A DNA stretch of 64,000 bases from Streblospio benedicti. Its lineage: Eukaryota > Annelida > Polychaeta > Spionida > Spionidae. Below are positions 10,596-22,500 of this stretch, piece after piece. The stretch spans positions 61,437,329 to 61,501,328 of the forward strand of contig CM032660.1 in assembly GCA_019095985.1 (NCBI GenBank). The letters are read 5' to 3'. Each line of letters begins with the position of its first letter. Positions within the stretch are counted from its first letter, which is position 1. A program made the position numbers and the translations under genes. A model generated the notes under the pieces. The model did not search any database and was not told the DNA's origin. It saw only the letters and a program-made list of their open reading frames with translations.

Positions 10596-11201
10596 ATGGC
10601 CAAAGTAAATATCACCAATGTGGTTGTCCTAGAAAATCCAGGAATGTTTTCAACTCCTCTCAAGTTTGAGATCACATTTGAGTGCATCGAGGATTTGAAT
10701 GATGATTTGGAATGGAAGATCACTTATGTTGGATCAGCAGAAAATGAAGCTCATGATCAAATTCTTGATACTGTTGTTGTTGGTCCAATTGTAGTCGGAA
10801 AACATATGTTCGTCTTTGAGGCTGATGCTCCAGATGTAAATAAGATTCCCAAAGAAGATGTTGTTGGTGTAACAGTAGTATTGTTAACGTGTTCATACAA
10901 TAATCAAGAGTTCATTCGAGTTGGCTACTATGTAAATAATGAATATCTCGACCCTGAACTGAAAGAAAATCCTCCAGCAGAGCCAATGTTTAGCAACCTA
11001 CAGAGAAATATTCTTGCCAGCTGCCCAAGAGTGACCCGTTTCAAGATTGACTGGGGTGACGATGAAGGTCAAGGTGGCTCATACAAAAACCTTCCACCTG
11101 CTCTGCCAGAAACAGGGGATGAGATGGATTCTAATTCAATGCAACCTGCTCTGCCAGAAAACATGGAGATTTATGAGATGGATTCTAATTCAATGTACTG
11201 A
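10596..11201 (+). CDS. ASF1: ASF1 histone H3-H4 chaperone, single exon
   Basis: ASF1 binds the H3-H4 dimer in the nucleus and passes it to CAF-1 or HIRA during replication-coupled and independent nucleosome assembly. The 201-residue frame starts MAKVNITNVVVLENPGMFST and keeps the family hallmarks FEITFECIEDL (about 25-35), DLEWKITYVGSAE, GVTVVLLTCSYNNQEFIRVG (about 91-110) and NLQRNILASCPRVTRF, which build the immunoglobulin-like core. The acidic tail is short and contains an internal duplication (PALPE...EMDSNSM twice). The start is fixed by the conserved MAKV. The frame is intact, without introns. ATTGG (inverted CCAAT) lies about 20 bp upstream and a poly(A) signal at 11384. Human ASF1A and ASF1B have introns, so this may be an expressed retrocopy or a lineage that lost introns; I see no A-tail or direct repeats to prove retroposition. 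Confidence 0.95.
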   Translation: MAKVNITNVVVLENPGMFSTPLKFEITFECIEDLNDDLEWKITYVGSAENEAHDQILDTVVVGPIVVGKHMFVFEADAPDVNKIPKEDVVGVTVVLLTCSYNNQEFIRVGYYVNNEYLDPELKENPPAEPMFSNLQRNILASCPRVTRFKIDWGDDEGQGGSYKNLPPALPETGDEMDSNSMQPALPENMEIYEMDSNSMY

Positions 11202-11383
11202 GACATGTCACATAAACAAATGTCAGCTGGACCGTCCGACAGTAATACTGCAGTATTAAATGATAAGCTACAAAATAGCAAGATAATTATGATGTAAATA
11301 TTTGACTAATTTATATGTATTCACATTTGTTTTTTCGGTATTGTCCGTTGAAATCTTTGTTGCTTTTTGAATTGTTCCAGGTT

Positions 11384-11389
11384 AATAAA
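11384..11389 (+). terminator. ASF1 polyadenylation signal
   Basis: AATAAA lies 183 bp after the ASF1 stop codon, and TG/T-rich sequence follows (TTTGG then T8). This fits a cleavage site near 11400-11410. Confidence 0.6.
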
Positions 11390-11719
11390 ATGTTTGACAA
11401 ATTATTTGGTTTTTTTTGACACTGCTCAACATGTTGGTCATAAATAAATGTTTTTTTTTGTTTTTGTTTTTTTTTGTTTTTTAAATCTTTTTTATTCTAT
11501 CTATTTTAGTTTAAAACATGATTCATTTCTTGTTATTCTGTTAACATCAATACCTAATACCCTATTAGCAACATCCAATACAACAACAGAAAAATGAATT
11601 AAAACATGAACAGCTAAGAAATTTGTTACTCTTATGTCTCAGATCATCCTGCAAAACAAAAAGGTTGATAAAAGCAGACTAATTTTCTGAAGAAAAACAT
11701 TTATTTACCTAGTATCATT

Positions 11720-12882
11720 TTATACAAGATTTATTTGGCAAGTTGGTCTTGAAAATTCACTAAACAGCAAACAACAAAAACAGCTTGACTTGCCATATGA
11801 GAAATATTTAGAGGTAAAGTTCCACTTAATTATAAGCTTGAATTTTTTTATTCTTTCATTATATCTCTCAACATGTATGCCAGCCTTAGCAATCTTCCTA
11901 GTGAGCAATTCTTCTTCAGCTGTGTGCTTACTTCTACTTTTTAAGAATGGTGGGATGTTGATACTTATTCTTCTTGACATCAGCAAATCCTTAACTGTAA
12001 AACCTCTCAACGAGCAGCATATCACCAGGATGTAGTGGTTCAAAATTCCACATTGTTCAAAAATATCACGGTCACTTATTGCACCTTCATATAAGTCAGA
12101 GACAAAAATACCAGTTCCATTAGGTGCTACTGCTATTAGACATTTCATAGTGGTATGGTGTTTATAAGATGAATATAAATTACTCTGTCTTGCAAAATTA
12201 CGTGGCATCGATCTGTACAAAAAATTCTGTACAATCCACAGAACATCGGCAATTCTTGAATCCTTTGAAAGATTTTGGCAAGAATCTTTTGAGCAGATTG
12301 CGGTCTGGAAACATTTTCTCCTTTAGGTCATTGAAATGACAGTACAAAAACTGTAGCCATGTAGTGAAGACTCGACTAATAAGAGACTCAGAAAATTTAA
12401 ACAAAAATGACATAGTATAGAGACAATATCCACGTTTCCGAACAAGAGTCATAAATATACTTCATCTATTGGGGAAGTGCATCTTTTGTTTAAATCCCTC
12501 TTTATTTTATTTTCTTTTGTAGTGTAATAAGACAAGTTATTCACTGCAGGTCATAGGAAATGAAACAGCCATGAAGTGTAAATAAGTGAGACCTGTAAAA
12601 AATTTCATAGCTTTATCATCTTTTATATCAGGTAGTCGCAGCAAAGGGTGACCAATGCAATCATCTTTTTCTAAGGTTTCATCCAGTGGATGATTACTTA
12701 AATTCAATTCATTCTTCAGAATGATATTATCCACTTTTGACTGCAACATATATTTGTTGTATATTGTTTGTGTCCCTCAGGTTGATGTTTCTGTTTTTGG
12801 TGTTTGTGTTGTGGCCTCAGCAGTAAATGTTGATGTCACATCTTCAGTTTGTGTTAGCTATTGTAGCTGGTGGACCGACGTC
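11720..12882 (-). pseudogene. Broken ISL2EU-type transposase (DDE_Tnp_4 domain)
   Basis: Minus-strand coding of a plain DNA transposon. From the 5' side: TQTEDVTSTFTAEA, KAMKFFTGL, then the helix-turn-helix SRVFTTWLQFLYCHFNDL, the first catalytic Asp in [58 protein letters not shown] and the catalytic Glu in [10 protein letters not shown], ending CCLLFSEF. This order is that of the THAP/DDE_Tnp_4 transposases of ISL2EU elements. It is dead: an in-frame TGA and a stop after FPMTCSE in the N-terminal half, a frame change beside the first Asp (in a T6 run), and another where the second Asp (DRGF) should be. The THAP domain is missing at its 5' end. It lies tail-to-tail with ASF1. Confidence 0.85.
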
Positions 12883-12961
12883 GGCTCACCAGCTACAATC
12901 GCTGGTAGTGGTAATTGTCACTACTAGCTGTTGTAGCTGGTGGACCGATGTTGGGCCACCA
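12860..12961. repeat. Near-perfect 40-bp palindrome and a decayed second copy
   Basis: 12860-12899 reads ATTGTAGCTGGTG, GA, the perfect palindrome CCGACGTCGG, CT, then CACCAGCTACAAT. Only the GA/CT pairs break symmetry. A second copy, TTGTAGCTGGTGGACCGATG..., follows at 12931-12961, with a small GTAGTG/CACTAC hairpin between them. Confidence 0.75.
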
Positions 12962-13507
12962 TAGACATTTTCAACAAACAATACATACAATTGTTTATGA
13001 TTATTTACATTTAATTAAATTTTCTTGCATTGTACATCAATGAAAAAAGTTGTTAAAAAAGTTATTATTAACACACATGTTGGCATATATTGCTTCGAAC
13101 GAAATCTATATATAAAATAATATTACATACACTGTCGCAATAAACCTAATGAGTACACAAAATTTTACATTTCAAATGTTACAAAACACTGTACAACTAC
13201 TAACCTAAATAACGTAATATAGTGGTGATACGATTAATCAAACAAAAGGGATGTATAGATAAATCACAGATGTAAGCAAAAATCAGAAAATTTTGAGTGG
13301 GTAACAATTGTACAGCTATCAACCTTCTAAATAAAGTAACATAGTGGTAATACGAATAATCAAACAATTATGATAATTTAGATAAATCACATATTAAAAC
13401 AAAAATCAGTAAATATTGAGTGGATAATAATTTTTTATGTGTTTTACATATGTGCTATAGGAAATTGAGGAAATATATAATGCGCAGTAAGAGTCCACAG
13501 AAAGAGT

Positions 13508-13587
13508 TCACTCGCTCGAATCACTGTCCTCATTTTGCAAGGCTTTCGCCATTGCATCAACAAGTTGATCCTTTGATGTTGCTGGTG
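13508..13587 (-). CDS. Exon 10: acidic C-terminal tail and stop
   Basis: Acceptor TTTTTTCTAG. It starts with two bases that complete a Thr codon, then [20 protein letters not shown] and SDSSE, TGA at 13508-13510. Phase matches the exon 9 donor. Confidence 0.65.
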
Positions 13588-16500
13588 CTAGAAAAAATAA
13601 AAAAATATGGTATTTTAAGTACAGTTCAATTTAAGTGCAATTCAATATAACTATAACACAATGCTTTACATGGGGAGCAAAATTATTTAAAAGTTTAACA
13701 TTTAGTGTTAATGTTGGTAGTATTTACCTTTTGGACAATTTACAATTATTATGCTTAAATGGTTGATGAATTGTGTTGGCACTTAATGCAATTTTGTACA
13801 AACTGGAAATAATTTTTTTACAATTAGGAATTGAAAATTCAGCTGTTTCATTAAAAATGTGCCGTCCACACCATCTCACTCATCTGATCCCGCATCACAC
13901 TCTATGTTTTGCACCATACACCACAGATTTTCTCGTAAACATTAATTATGGATCTTCTCATAAAGCTCACATTGCTCCATAAGACCACTATTGTGTTGTT
14001 TTTTCTGTTTTAGACCATTGCCGTCATAACTTTTACCTAGCACATGAAAAATGTAAAAAGCGAAAAAAAACGTGTATTGAGCCACTCCACCAAGTTATTG
14101 TTATGTGGACATGTTTAAAGTCTAATTCAATAAATGATTTGACTTGATTTGAAATGCCAATAAAATTGCCATCAACAGCATGTCAGCATTCATCTAATTT
14201 AAATCAGCTAGCAGTGCTGTTGGTCTGTGAGTCCTAGAATAGATATTTTTTTGTTCTTTAATCGCACTGATTAGATGTTTCAGATAGCCCACAAAAGATG
14301 TGTTTATTTAATTCTTTTTTAACTCCCTCCCTCATTTTCATTAGATTTGGAATATTTTCTGATAGAAAAAAAAGAAAAACAACATAGTGGCTTTATTTAA
14401 ATGATAAAATACATATTTAATTAAATACCTACAATGCCGTTTCTGTAAAATATGTGTTGAGTGGTGGTGGAGCATTTAGTCATTTATACAAGTGGGATGG
14501 TTGGAAGTTATAATTTCATTCATCATTCTTTGAATTAGGTGGTTCAGATGTTCATTTCCTATGCTAGATAACTAACATTGTGTTAGTGACACAAAAAGTG
14601 TCATATTCACATCGCACTTTCGACCTTTCGTGAAATCACGACCACTTCTAATGGCTCTTCTGCACTGAAGGTGGCGCTGCGTCGCGTGAGATGTAGTTTT
14701 TCATGTGACCAAGAAGTCTCGTCAAGATGGGAGTTCCGGCCTTGCCCTGGTTGAGATTCAGTCTCGAGTCTGAGTTTACTCTTTCAAATCTGAAGAGCTT
14801 TCATTGTCTTCCTCCTGGATCAGCTGTCCTCACTGCTCACTATCATTACTGTCTCAACTCGGTTGATGTGAACCATATTCTTAGCATGGATCTTTATAGC
14901 TCATGAATACCTATTCTTGTCAAAATGATCTTGTAGCCTATTCTCTAGGGTACGGCCTGTTTCACCGACGTACTCATCTTGGCAAGTCGGACAAGTGATA
15001 CTGTACACCAAACGCGCTTCTTGAGTGGATCTGGTTTGTCATTGGGTTTCACAAGAAGTAGAAGTGGACGCGAGCCCATGAAACATCGCAAATGCGAGGT
15101 GAATATGACAGTTTCCGTGTCACTAACTCAATGTTAGTTATCTAGCATGACAAATCCAGAAGCTATTGTCTTAATGATATTCATTTCATTTTTTTTTTTT
15201 TTTTTGGGGGGGGTTGGGGTGGGGGTTGTATCAGCTGTGTTGTATGTTAGATTGGCAAACCCGTTGGGTGATGTGAAGTTCCAAAAACCACTGTTTAAAA
15301 CAATTCTGACACACACAGCCCCCGACATATATAATGAATCAGCCCTTACTTGAAACTTTGATCATTCGTCTTCTTTTCCCTCCTTCTCTATCAGCAGCAT
15401 TCTTAAACCACTTTTGTATTTCTACGATGGCATCGGCTTCCTTCACTTTACTTTTTTTTGCTGCATCTGCAACCATATATTTGTAATTTGAATACAAATA
15501 TAACTATTTTCAACATATGTAATGAAATGAAAGTCACCCATGTTTAATATGATTCAATAAATAACATTTTTATCTGCTAATCATAATTCATTGATGGTAT
15601 TATGGAAGCTAATAATTCAAGCACTTTACAAATATGTTCGAATTGAGGGTTTATGAAAAGATAATGATGTAACAATGTTATAATATAACTTATATAAGAA
15701 CCAATGTGTGTGCGTGTGTTTGCGTTTGTGTTTGCGTGTGTGTTTGCGTTTGCGTTTGCGTGTGCGTGTGTTATTAGAATGTTGTTTTGAATATATTGTT
15801 GTTAATCTTAAATGTATTACTCACACAAATAAATGGTACATACCTAGAACGACTCTGCACACATTAGTGCCTTGGAATCCATTTTTTTTATCCCCTTCCA
15901 GTTAAAGGTCTGGGACAGTTCAATACTCATGCACTCCCCCATCAACCTTCTAACGACATCTCGGTCATTGAGGCCACCAATTGTCCCGAGATGTTTTATC
16001 TGTAGATTCATACAATAAATCTTTATCATAGTCATCTATATCATAACTATACTGTCACAGCAGATATAAATACTTAGGTCTCGGGGCGAAAATGTAACTG
16101 ATAAATTTTTATTTATAGAGTTGCATCAATAGGTAATTTCATAAAAATTATCTTCATTTGATTCACCGGAAAATTGTTAAAAACAAATGTTAGTGCACAT
16201 ACCAGTATTCAAAATATAAATGTCATAATTATAAATATCAGAATAATACTAATGTTTTTCAAATGCTTGAAAATTCACTGAAAAAAAAGGCATGACTTAC
16301 TAATCCTGCCTTTTTGGTTTGTGTTTGAAGGGTCTCCTCCAGACCCTTGAACTCATCCATCGATTCGACTGGCAATCCAAAATCCTCAATTTGAATTTCA
16401 TTGGCATTCCCAATCTCTAACCTCGAATACAACCCTTGTATCAACGCTGTATTCTGACGTACTTGCAATAAAATTTTCTCTAATTTTACTTCACTGAAAC

Positions 16501-19500
16501 AAAGTAGTAGAAGTTAGTAAATAAGCGTTATGGACTGCATGTATTCACATCAGGATATAAATTACATCATCGAGAATGCAACTAGTAGGATGTCAGTGTT
16601 GCAGATGACTTTGATATGCATGTTATAGTGTTTTTGGTGTTCCGGTTTTAAGAATCTTAGCCTCTACTCATCAGGATTAATTATGAACACATTGAGTCCT
16701 CAATCATGAATCGTGCTTGGCTTAACCGCGGGTCTAACTTTGATTTTTCTGGTATCCACTTATCTTGTCTAAATAATATAATGTGATGAAAAACACACTA
16801 GTAAGAAATAAGTAAGTGGAAAATTAAAAAGGCCATACCATCAATGCAGTAGCATGTAGACAAGGTTTATTTTAATGGCAGGTGTAAACTGTATGTCACT
16901 ATGCATACAGATAGAATAATATCAACTTTGATTTTGGTTTAGTTGACAGAGTATTCATATTAAAATATATTCAGCAAAATCCAAATATTCATTCAGCAGA
17001 CAATATTAAGGTTTTTAAAATAGTTTGTCCACGCACCTCAATTTGGTTTGATAGACAAGGATTTCAATAATTGTTAATGTTTTCTGAATATAACGTTAAA
17101 ATTTATCCAACTCAGTAGGATTTTATGTTACTGCAGAGCAAATGACTGTAAATATATTTTAGGCTAAATCTAAAGGCTACAAATGGCTAAAATTAAAACC
17201 CTTCAGGGCCTTATGAGCTTACATCTCGCTTGGTTTTGATCCTGTTTTCTGAATAAAACGTTAAAATTTATCCAATGATCCAATGATCATATTTTATGTT
17301 ACATATTTCAATTGAGCAAATGGCTGTAAATATTTATTTTAGGCTAAATCATAAAATTAAAACCCTTAAAATTATTCTGTGCAGTAACAAATATAATAAT
17401 AAATCGCTTGGTTGGGGCACTGTATTCCTGTCAAAATGAATTAAAAACTTCTTCACATTCATAATTGCTGAAATTTTTTCTTTTAAAAAAATAAGAAATT
17501 TTATACAATCAATGCATATATATTCATTACTTATTACTTTATTATACTCTTGCATGTAATTGCATTGATTTTCATGCTCCATGGTTATCAGATTGACCAG
17601 AAGTATGATACATGTGTATATACAACTTATAATACAACAACATATAAGCATGTAATATAGCAACATCTAATATATATTATTTTGTAAGCTGTCATACCAT
17701 GAAATTGAACTGTTGGATTTTTTCATTTCAATTGGTTGAGGGCTTTTTGGGTATGAATGTTGTTGGTTTGAATGTTTTCTTTTTCTTTTTCATTGGCTGA
17801 GTTACTTCTTCCTCGTCTTCGTCTTCCGCACTTGAATGTGAAATATAGGTAAAACATTTTTTAAATAGTGAAACGTGATGAATTATTATTTCTCAAAAAT
17901 TTGATAGCTTTCTTTATCACTTATGATAAAATATTGTGGCCTAACAGCTATAAGATTAATCCTTGACAGTAAATGTTCTCAACAAAGGAAGAGTAAACAA
18001 AGAAAAATCTTAATAAAGGGAACTTGTCTCATTCATTTGATTATAAAAATGTCAGTAAATTATGCAGGAAAAAAGGAAAACCCTCTACAAAGGATAATCA
18101 CTTTTGGCTTTCCTCAAGGGTCTGTGAGTGGCCCTCAGGATTTCTCATACTACTCGGATGAGGTCCCGGAAATTGCCCAGAAGCACTGGGTGTCTGTTCA
18201 CATGTATGCAGACGACACACAGTTGTACCTTCCTTTCGAGCTGTCGGCAACAGAGTGTGCAGAAAGTGCAGTCACACAAATGGAGGACTGTATCAAAGAC
18301 ATCAGAAAATGGATGGCTATCAATAAGCTGTAACTAAATGATTATAAGTCTGAGCTAATGATAATAACACCATCAAGACAGAGCCATAAATGTAACATCA
18401 AGCAATTAACCATGGGTGACTGCAAGGTAGATGCAAGTATTTCTGTGAGAAACCTTGGCGTGATATTTGATGATACTTTGTTAATGAAGCCTCAAGTTGA
18501 TTCAATCATCAGACAAACCAACTATCAACTTTGAGCTATCAGCCGCATCTGCAATTACCTAAATTTTGAAGCTTGTTTGAAGTTAATCCATGCCTCTATT
18601 AGCAGTCGCTTGGACTACTGTAACTCTCTGCTGTTTGGTTTACCAGACACCCAGATAAAGAGGCTGCAAAAGGTCCAAAATACCGCTGCACGCATACTTA
18701 CAAGAACTGGCAAGTACGATCACATCTCCCAAGTTTTAAAGACACTCCACTGGCTACCAGTGGACAAAAGCATAGAGTTCAAGATATGTCTTCTTACATA
18801 CAAATGTTTGAAGGGTGACGCACCAGAGTACCTTGCTGAGCTATTAACTGTGTACCAACCAACCCGGACACTCAGATCTGCTGACAGGCAGATGCTGACC
18901 GTACCCAAAACTAGACTCAAAATCTATGGGGATCGGGCTTTTGCAAAAAGTGCACCAACTTTGTGGAATAGGCTATCAGAGAATGTTAAGTCTGCTACAT
19001 CAGTCTGTACTTTTAAATCTGCTCTGAAAAGACATTTATTCCATGTAGCTTATGATGAATAGTTATGTGTTATTTATTGTCTTTGAATGATATGCAGTAG
19101 TAATATATGATATGTGTGTATTTGTATTGACTGTTAGTTCTGGGCTGCGCTGTTGAACTTTTTAGGATATCTTGGCGCAGATTACAAATTCTGTATTATT
19201 ATTATAAACACACCATACTGCTTCTATCTGTTTTTAAAGCATACTTTTAGAGACACTTTATTTTTACATCAAAAAGTTGATTGAAAGGTATCACCTGCAT
19301 TCTGATTCCATCACAGTTGGCTTCTTTCGCCTGTTGGAAAAATAAAAATGAATGTAAGAATAACATTATCATTTAGTGTGACTGCTAATAAGGTACGCTC
19401 AACAATGGAAGCTAGCACTGGGGCTTTGATCACTGATCTGTCAAAAATAATATTATATCTTATTCTGTTGTGGAAATTGATTTTCAGTTGATGTGTGGGT

Positions 19501-22500
19501 CACATCACCAGGATCACATGTTCACATGTGAATCACATGTTCATAGCCAACTTGCCCAACAAACACTCATTGAAATCCAATCTAGTCTAGCGCAATTCCA
19601 CGCACATACATGACTGCCTTAATATTTACAATGTACACTAATTATTCAACTAATTTTGATATTTAATATGAATAGCGTCTATTAATGTTGACCTACTTTC
19701 TTTTTTCTTCGAAATCCGTTGACTTGAGATCAACGGACATAAGATCCTTTGCTTCTATTGCCTTTTTGCATGCCTTTCGCGCACTCTTTAAATTATCTGA
19801 AAATAAAAAGATTTAGATCTGCAAGTTTCTAACTACAACCAATTAAACAGGCTGCTGATAATGCTTCAAAATTATCAAATTCTTCGAAAATATAGCCACT
19901 GTCATGTAAGTTATCATGTAATGAATATCTTCATGGCTGGACCATATCAATATTTCAATACCATATTAGGGAGCTGTCATTATTTATGAGGGGGAAGGTG
20001 GTTGGTTGGATATTTGTCATTACCTTACACTGAAATTTCACCCACCCTCACCCAACTGTAAGTTTTGCACTCAAATTTTACAACCCCAATCTCACATTTT
20101 GTGCATTGAATTCCACCACCCCACGCTTCCCCCTCAATTCAAATTGAAGGCATTGCAAAATATCACTTAATATTGAATTTGATAAAAGATTACATGAAAA
20201 ATATAAACTGTATCATAACTTAAAAGTTCACATACAAATATTTCATCAGACCAACCGTTTGAATTTAACCAGTTGTGCATCGATACATGATCATGTTAGC
20301 ATTTTTTTACGTAATACAAGTCCTGATCTTTGTATACAATATGTTGAACAGTGATATGGTCATCATCAATATCAACATCATCAGTTTTTTGCTGAACTAT
20401 TATCAGAGTCTTGTTTCCTCATCTGTATCATCATCATTGGGAACAACCCGAACAACACTTTCTTCATTACTTAATTCATTATTTGCATAACATATCAGTA
20501 TTGTTGAAATAATAAAACTGTATTAAATATATTTGGTTTTAGACATATAATTTGTGATCCCACACGGAGCAGAAAAAAAAAATCATCATGTTTTACTTTT
20601 TCGCTTTAAACATGATGCACTGCAACTTGACGCCCCCCTCCCCCATTCCCTTGCATTCAAATACACGAAAACACACATTCGTGACGTGCTGTACTTTGGC
20701 CCGATTGCAGGTAAGATTCTCGTTCCCCGTAGTAAATAGAGAGAAATTGCCGACTTTCTACCCAAGAGTCTTGTGCTAATCTTCTTACTTTTAACTTGGG
20801 CTGAATTCGCTAACCTCTGCTCTACAACATACTAGAAGTATTCTCAGAAATAATTGATAATAAAGATTTGCTGAGACATTTACTTTTCCATCTTTTTGCA
20901 TCCACCACCAAATGAAAATACTACACAGAGTCCTGACAGCAAACGTTTGACGTTCCACGAGAGCGTTGGATCACAAACAAATACTGACTAGCAGGTGGTT
21001 GCTCACAAAAGTGTTTCCTTCTAATTTTCTGAATAACTTTCTCTCAAACGAATTATAAAATGTGATGATATTACTAGAGCATGCAAACAGCCATACATTA
21101 CCAGAAAATAATAACAAATGGAGCTGTCAACACACGGGTTAAGAAATATCTATAGGTGTTTGGTTGATCTATAAATCTAGACTAACATGGCCCCACTCGT
21201 CAAAATAAAGTGATACTGCATAGCAGGTGGATCCTTGCGACCTAATATCTTTATTTTATTTTCCAAAGTAACTTTCATTTGAAGGATTGGTGAAATGTAA
21301 CATCATTACTACAGCTTGCACACAGGAATAACTTATAAGAGTTCTATTGCAGAAACAGCTGTCAAGACACGGATTTAGTTTAGAAAGACGATCTTGGTAG
21401 ATCTATATAGTTTGCTGACGGAAATCAACCACCATACATATAGTCTTTTGGCTGTTATTTCCGTTATTATCTGTCCTATTAATGTAAAATTAGGATTGGT
21501 CAATCAGTAGTAATAGGCGTTCAATACATTCATATAATTGGACATTATCTGATACTTTTACGGGTTATAATAGCTGAGTTTGACTTAGGTGCACATTGGA
21601 AAATAATACCACAATATGGTCAAACTAACGAGCTTGTATATCTTTACTATCTATCATAATCTCATCTACATCCAGTATGTTGTGGGCGAGTGTATATATA
21701 ATGAGTTCTAATTCATAAATAGGATAAATAATAAATTTAAACCATATAAATATTGTGTCAAAATACGGTAAATTTCCCTTCATTAACACGGGGGCGAGTT
21801 TTATTTACCTGTAACTCAACGCTAGTGGCTGACGCATCCTCCATCACATGCTTTGCTATGGCGAACGTACATACGTATGAATCTGAGCTTTTTCATCAAG
21901 GCTGTTTCTTGAAACTATGTTATCGTGTATTTGACTTCCCCTCTAACACCTTGCACTTAAATTCTTCACCCACCCATTCTGACCGCCCCCTCCCCATTAC
22001 AGCTGCCTTATCTGAACAATTCCATGTACAAATACTTCTTTTAGCACTGGATAATTTTTGATGTGTATTATGGATCAATGCAGTAATTATACACAAAAAA
22101 TTTAAAGATAATGATTTATGATAAACACTCACACTGGCATGGTTCTGAGTAAATAGTTAACTCACAATCTACCAGTGTATGCGTTTATAGACTACCATGC
22201 ATAAGAGACTCACCGTAGATTCTTTTTCCAATGATCTCAATGTCGTTGCTGGTATAGGGTCAGGATTGAGATCTGTTGGGCCAGATCCACCAACAAAATG
22301 CCTGCTGCAGATGTATGTCCATTTTGTCTATATCCAGTTGGTCTTTTGGCCTGCCACATCGTTGGATCCATCTCATACATTTCTCCTTTGAAAATAGCAC
22401 ATATAGGTCTAAAGTGAACATGTTTATCAATTGCGTCATCATTGCATCTAAAATTCGTAATATAGATATGTTCTTCAATCAGTTACATGGCCACTTATAT

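Larger units (their letters stand above)
19940..22140. other. Intronic DNA of the THAP-DUF4806 gene with MITE-like debris
   Basis: Apart from the microexon and candidate first exon listed above, I see only AT-rich sequence. A fragment at about 19967 (TTAGGGAGCTGTCATTATTT) resembles the 31467 and 60935 MITE ends. A short acidic frame at 20400-20470 (minus) has no convincing splice sites. Confidence 0.4.

Noticed and set aside
20700-20730. CAG|GTAAGA donor-like site on the plus strand with an upstream open frame
   Set aside because: The frame has no domain and there is no matching exon chain on this strand.
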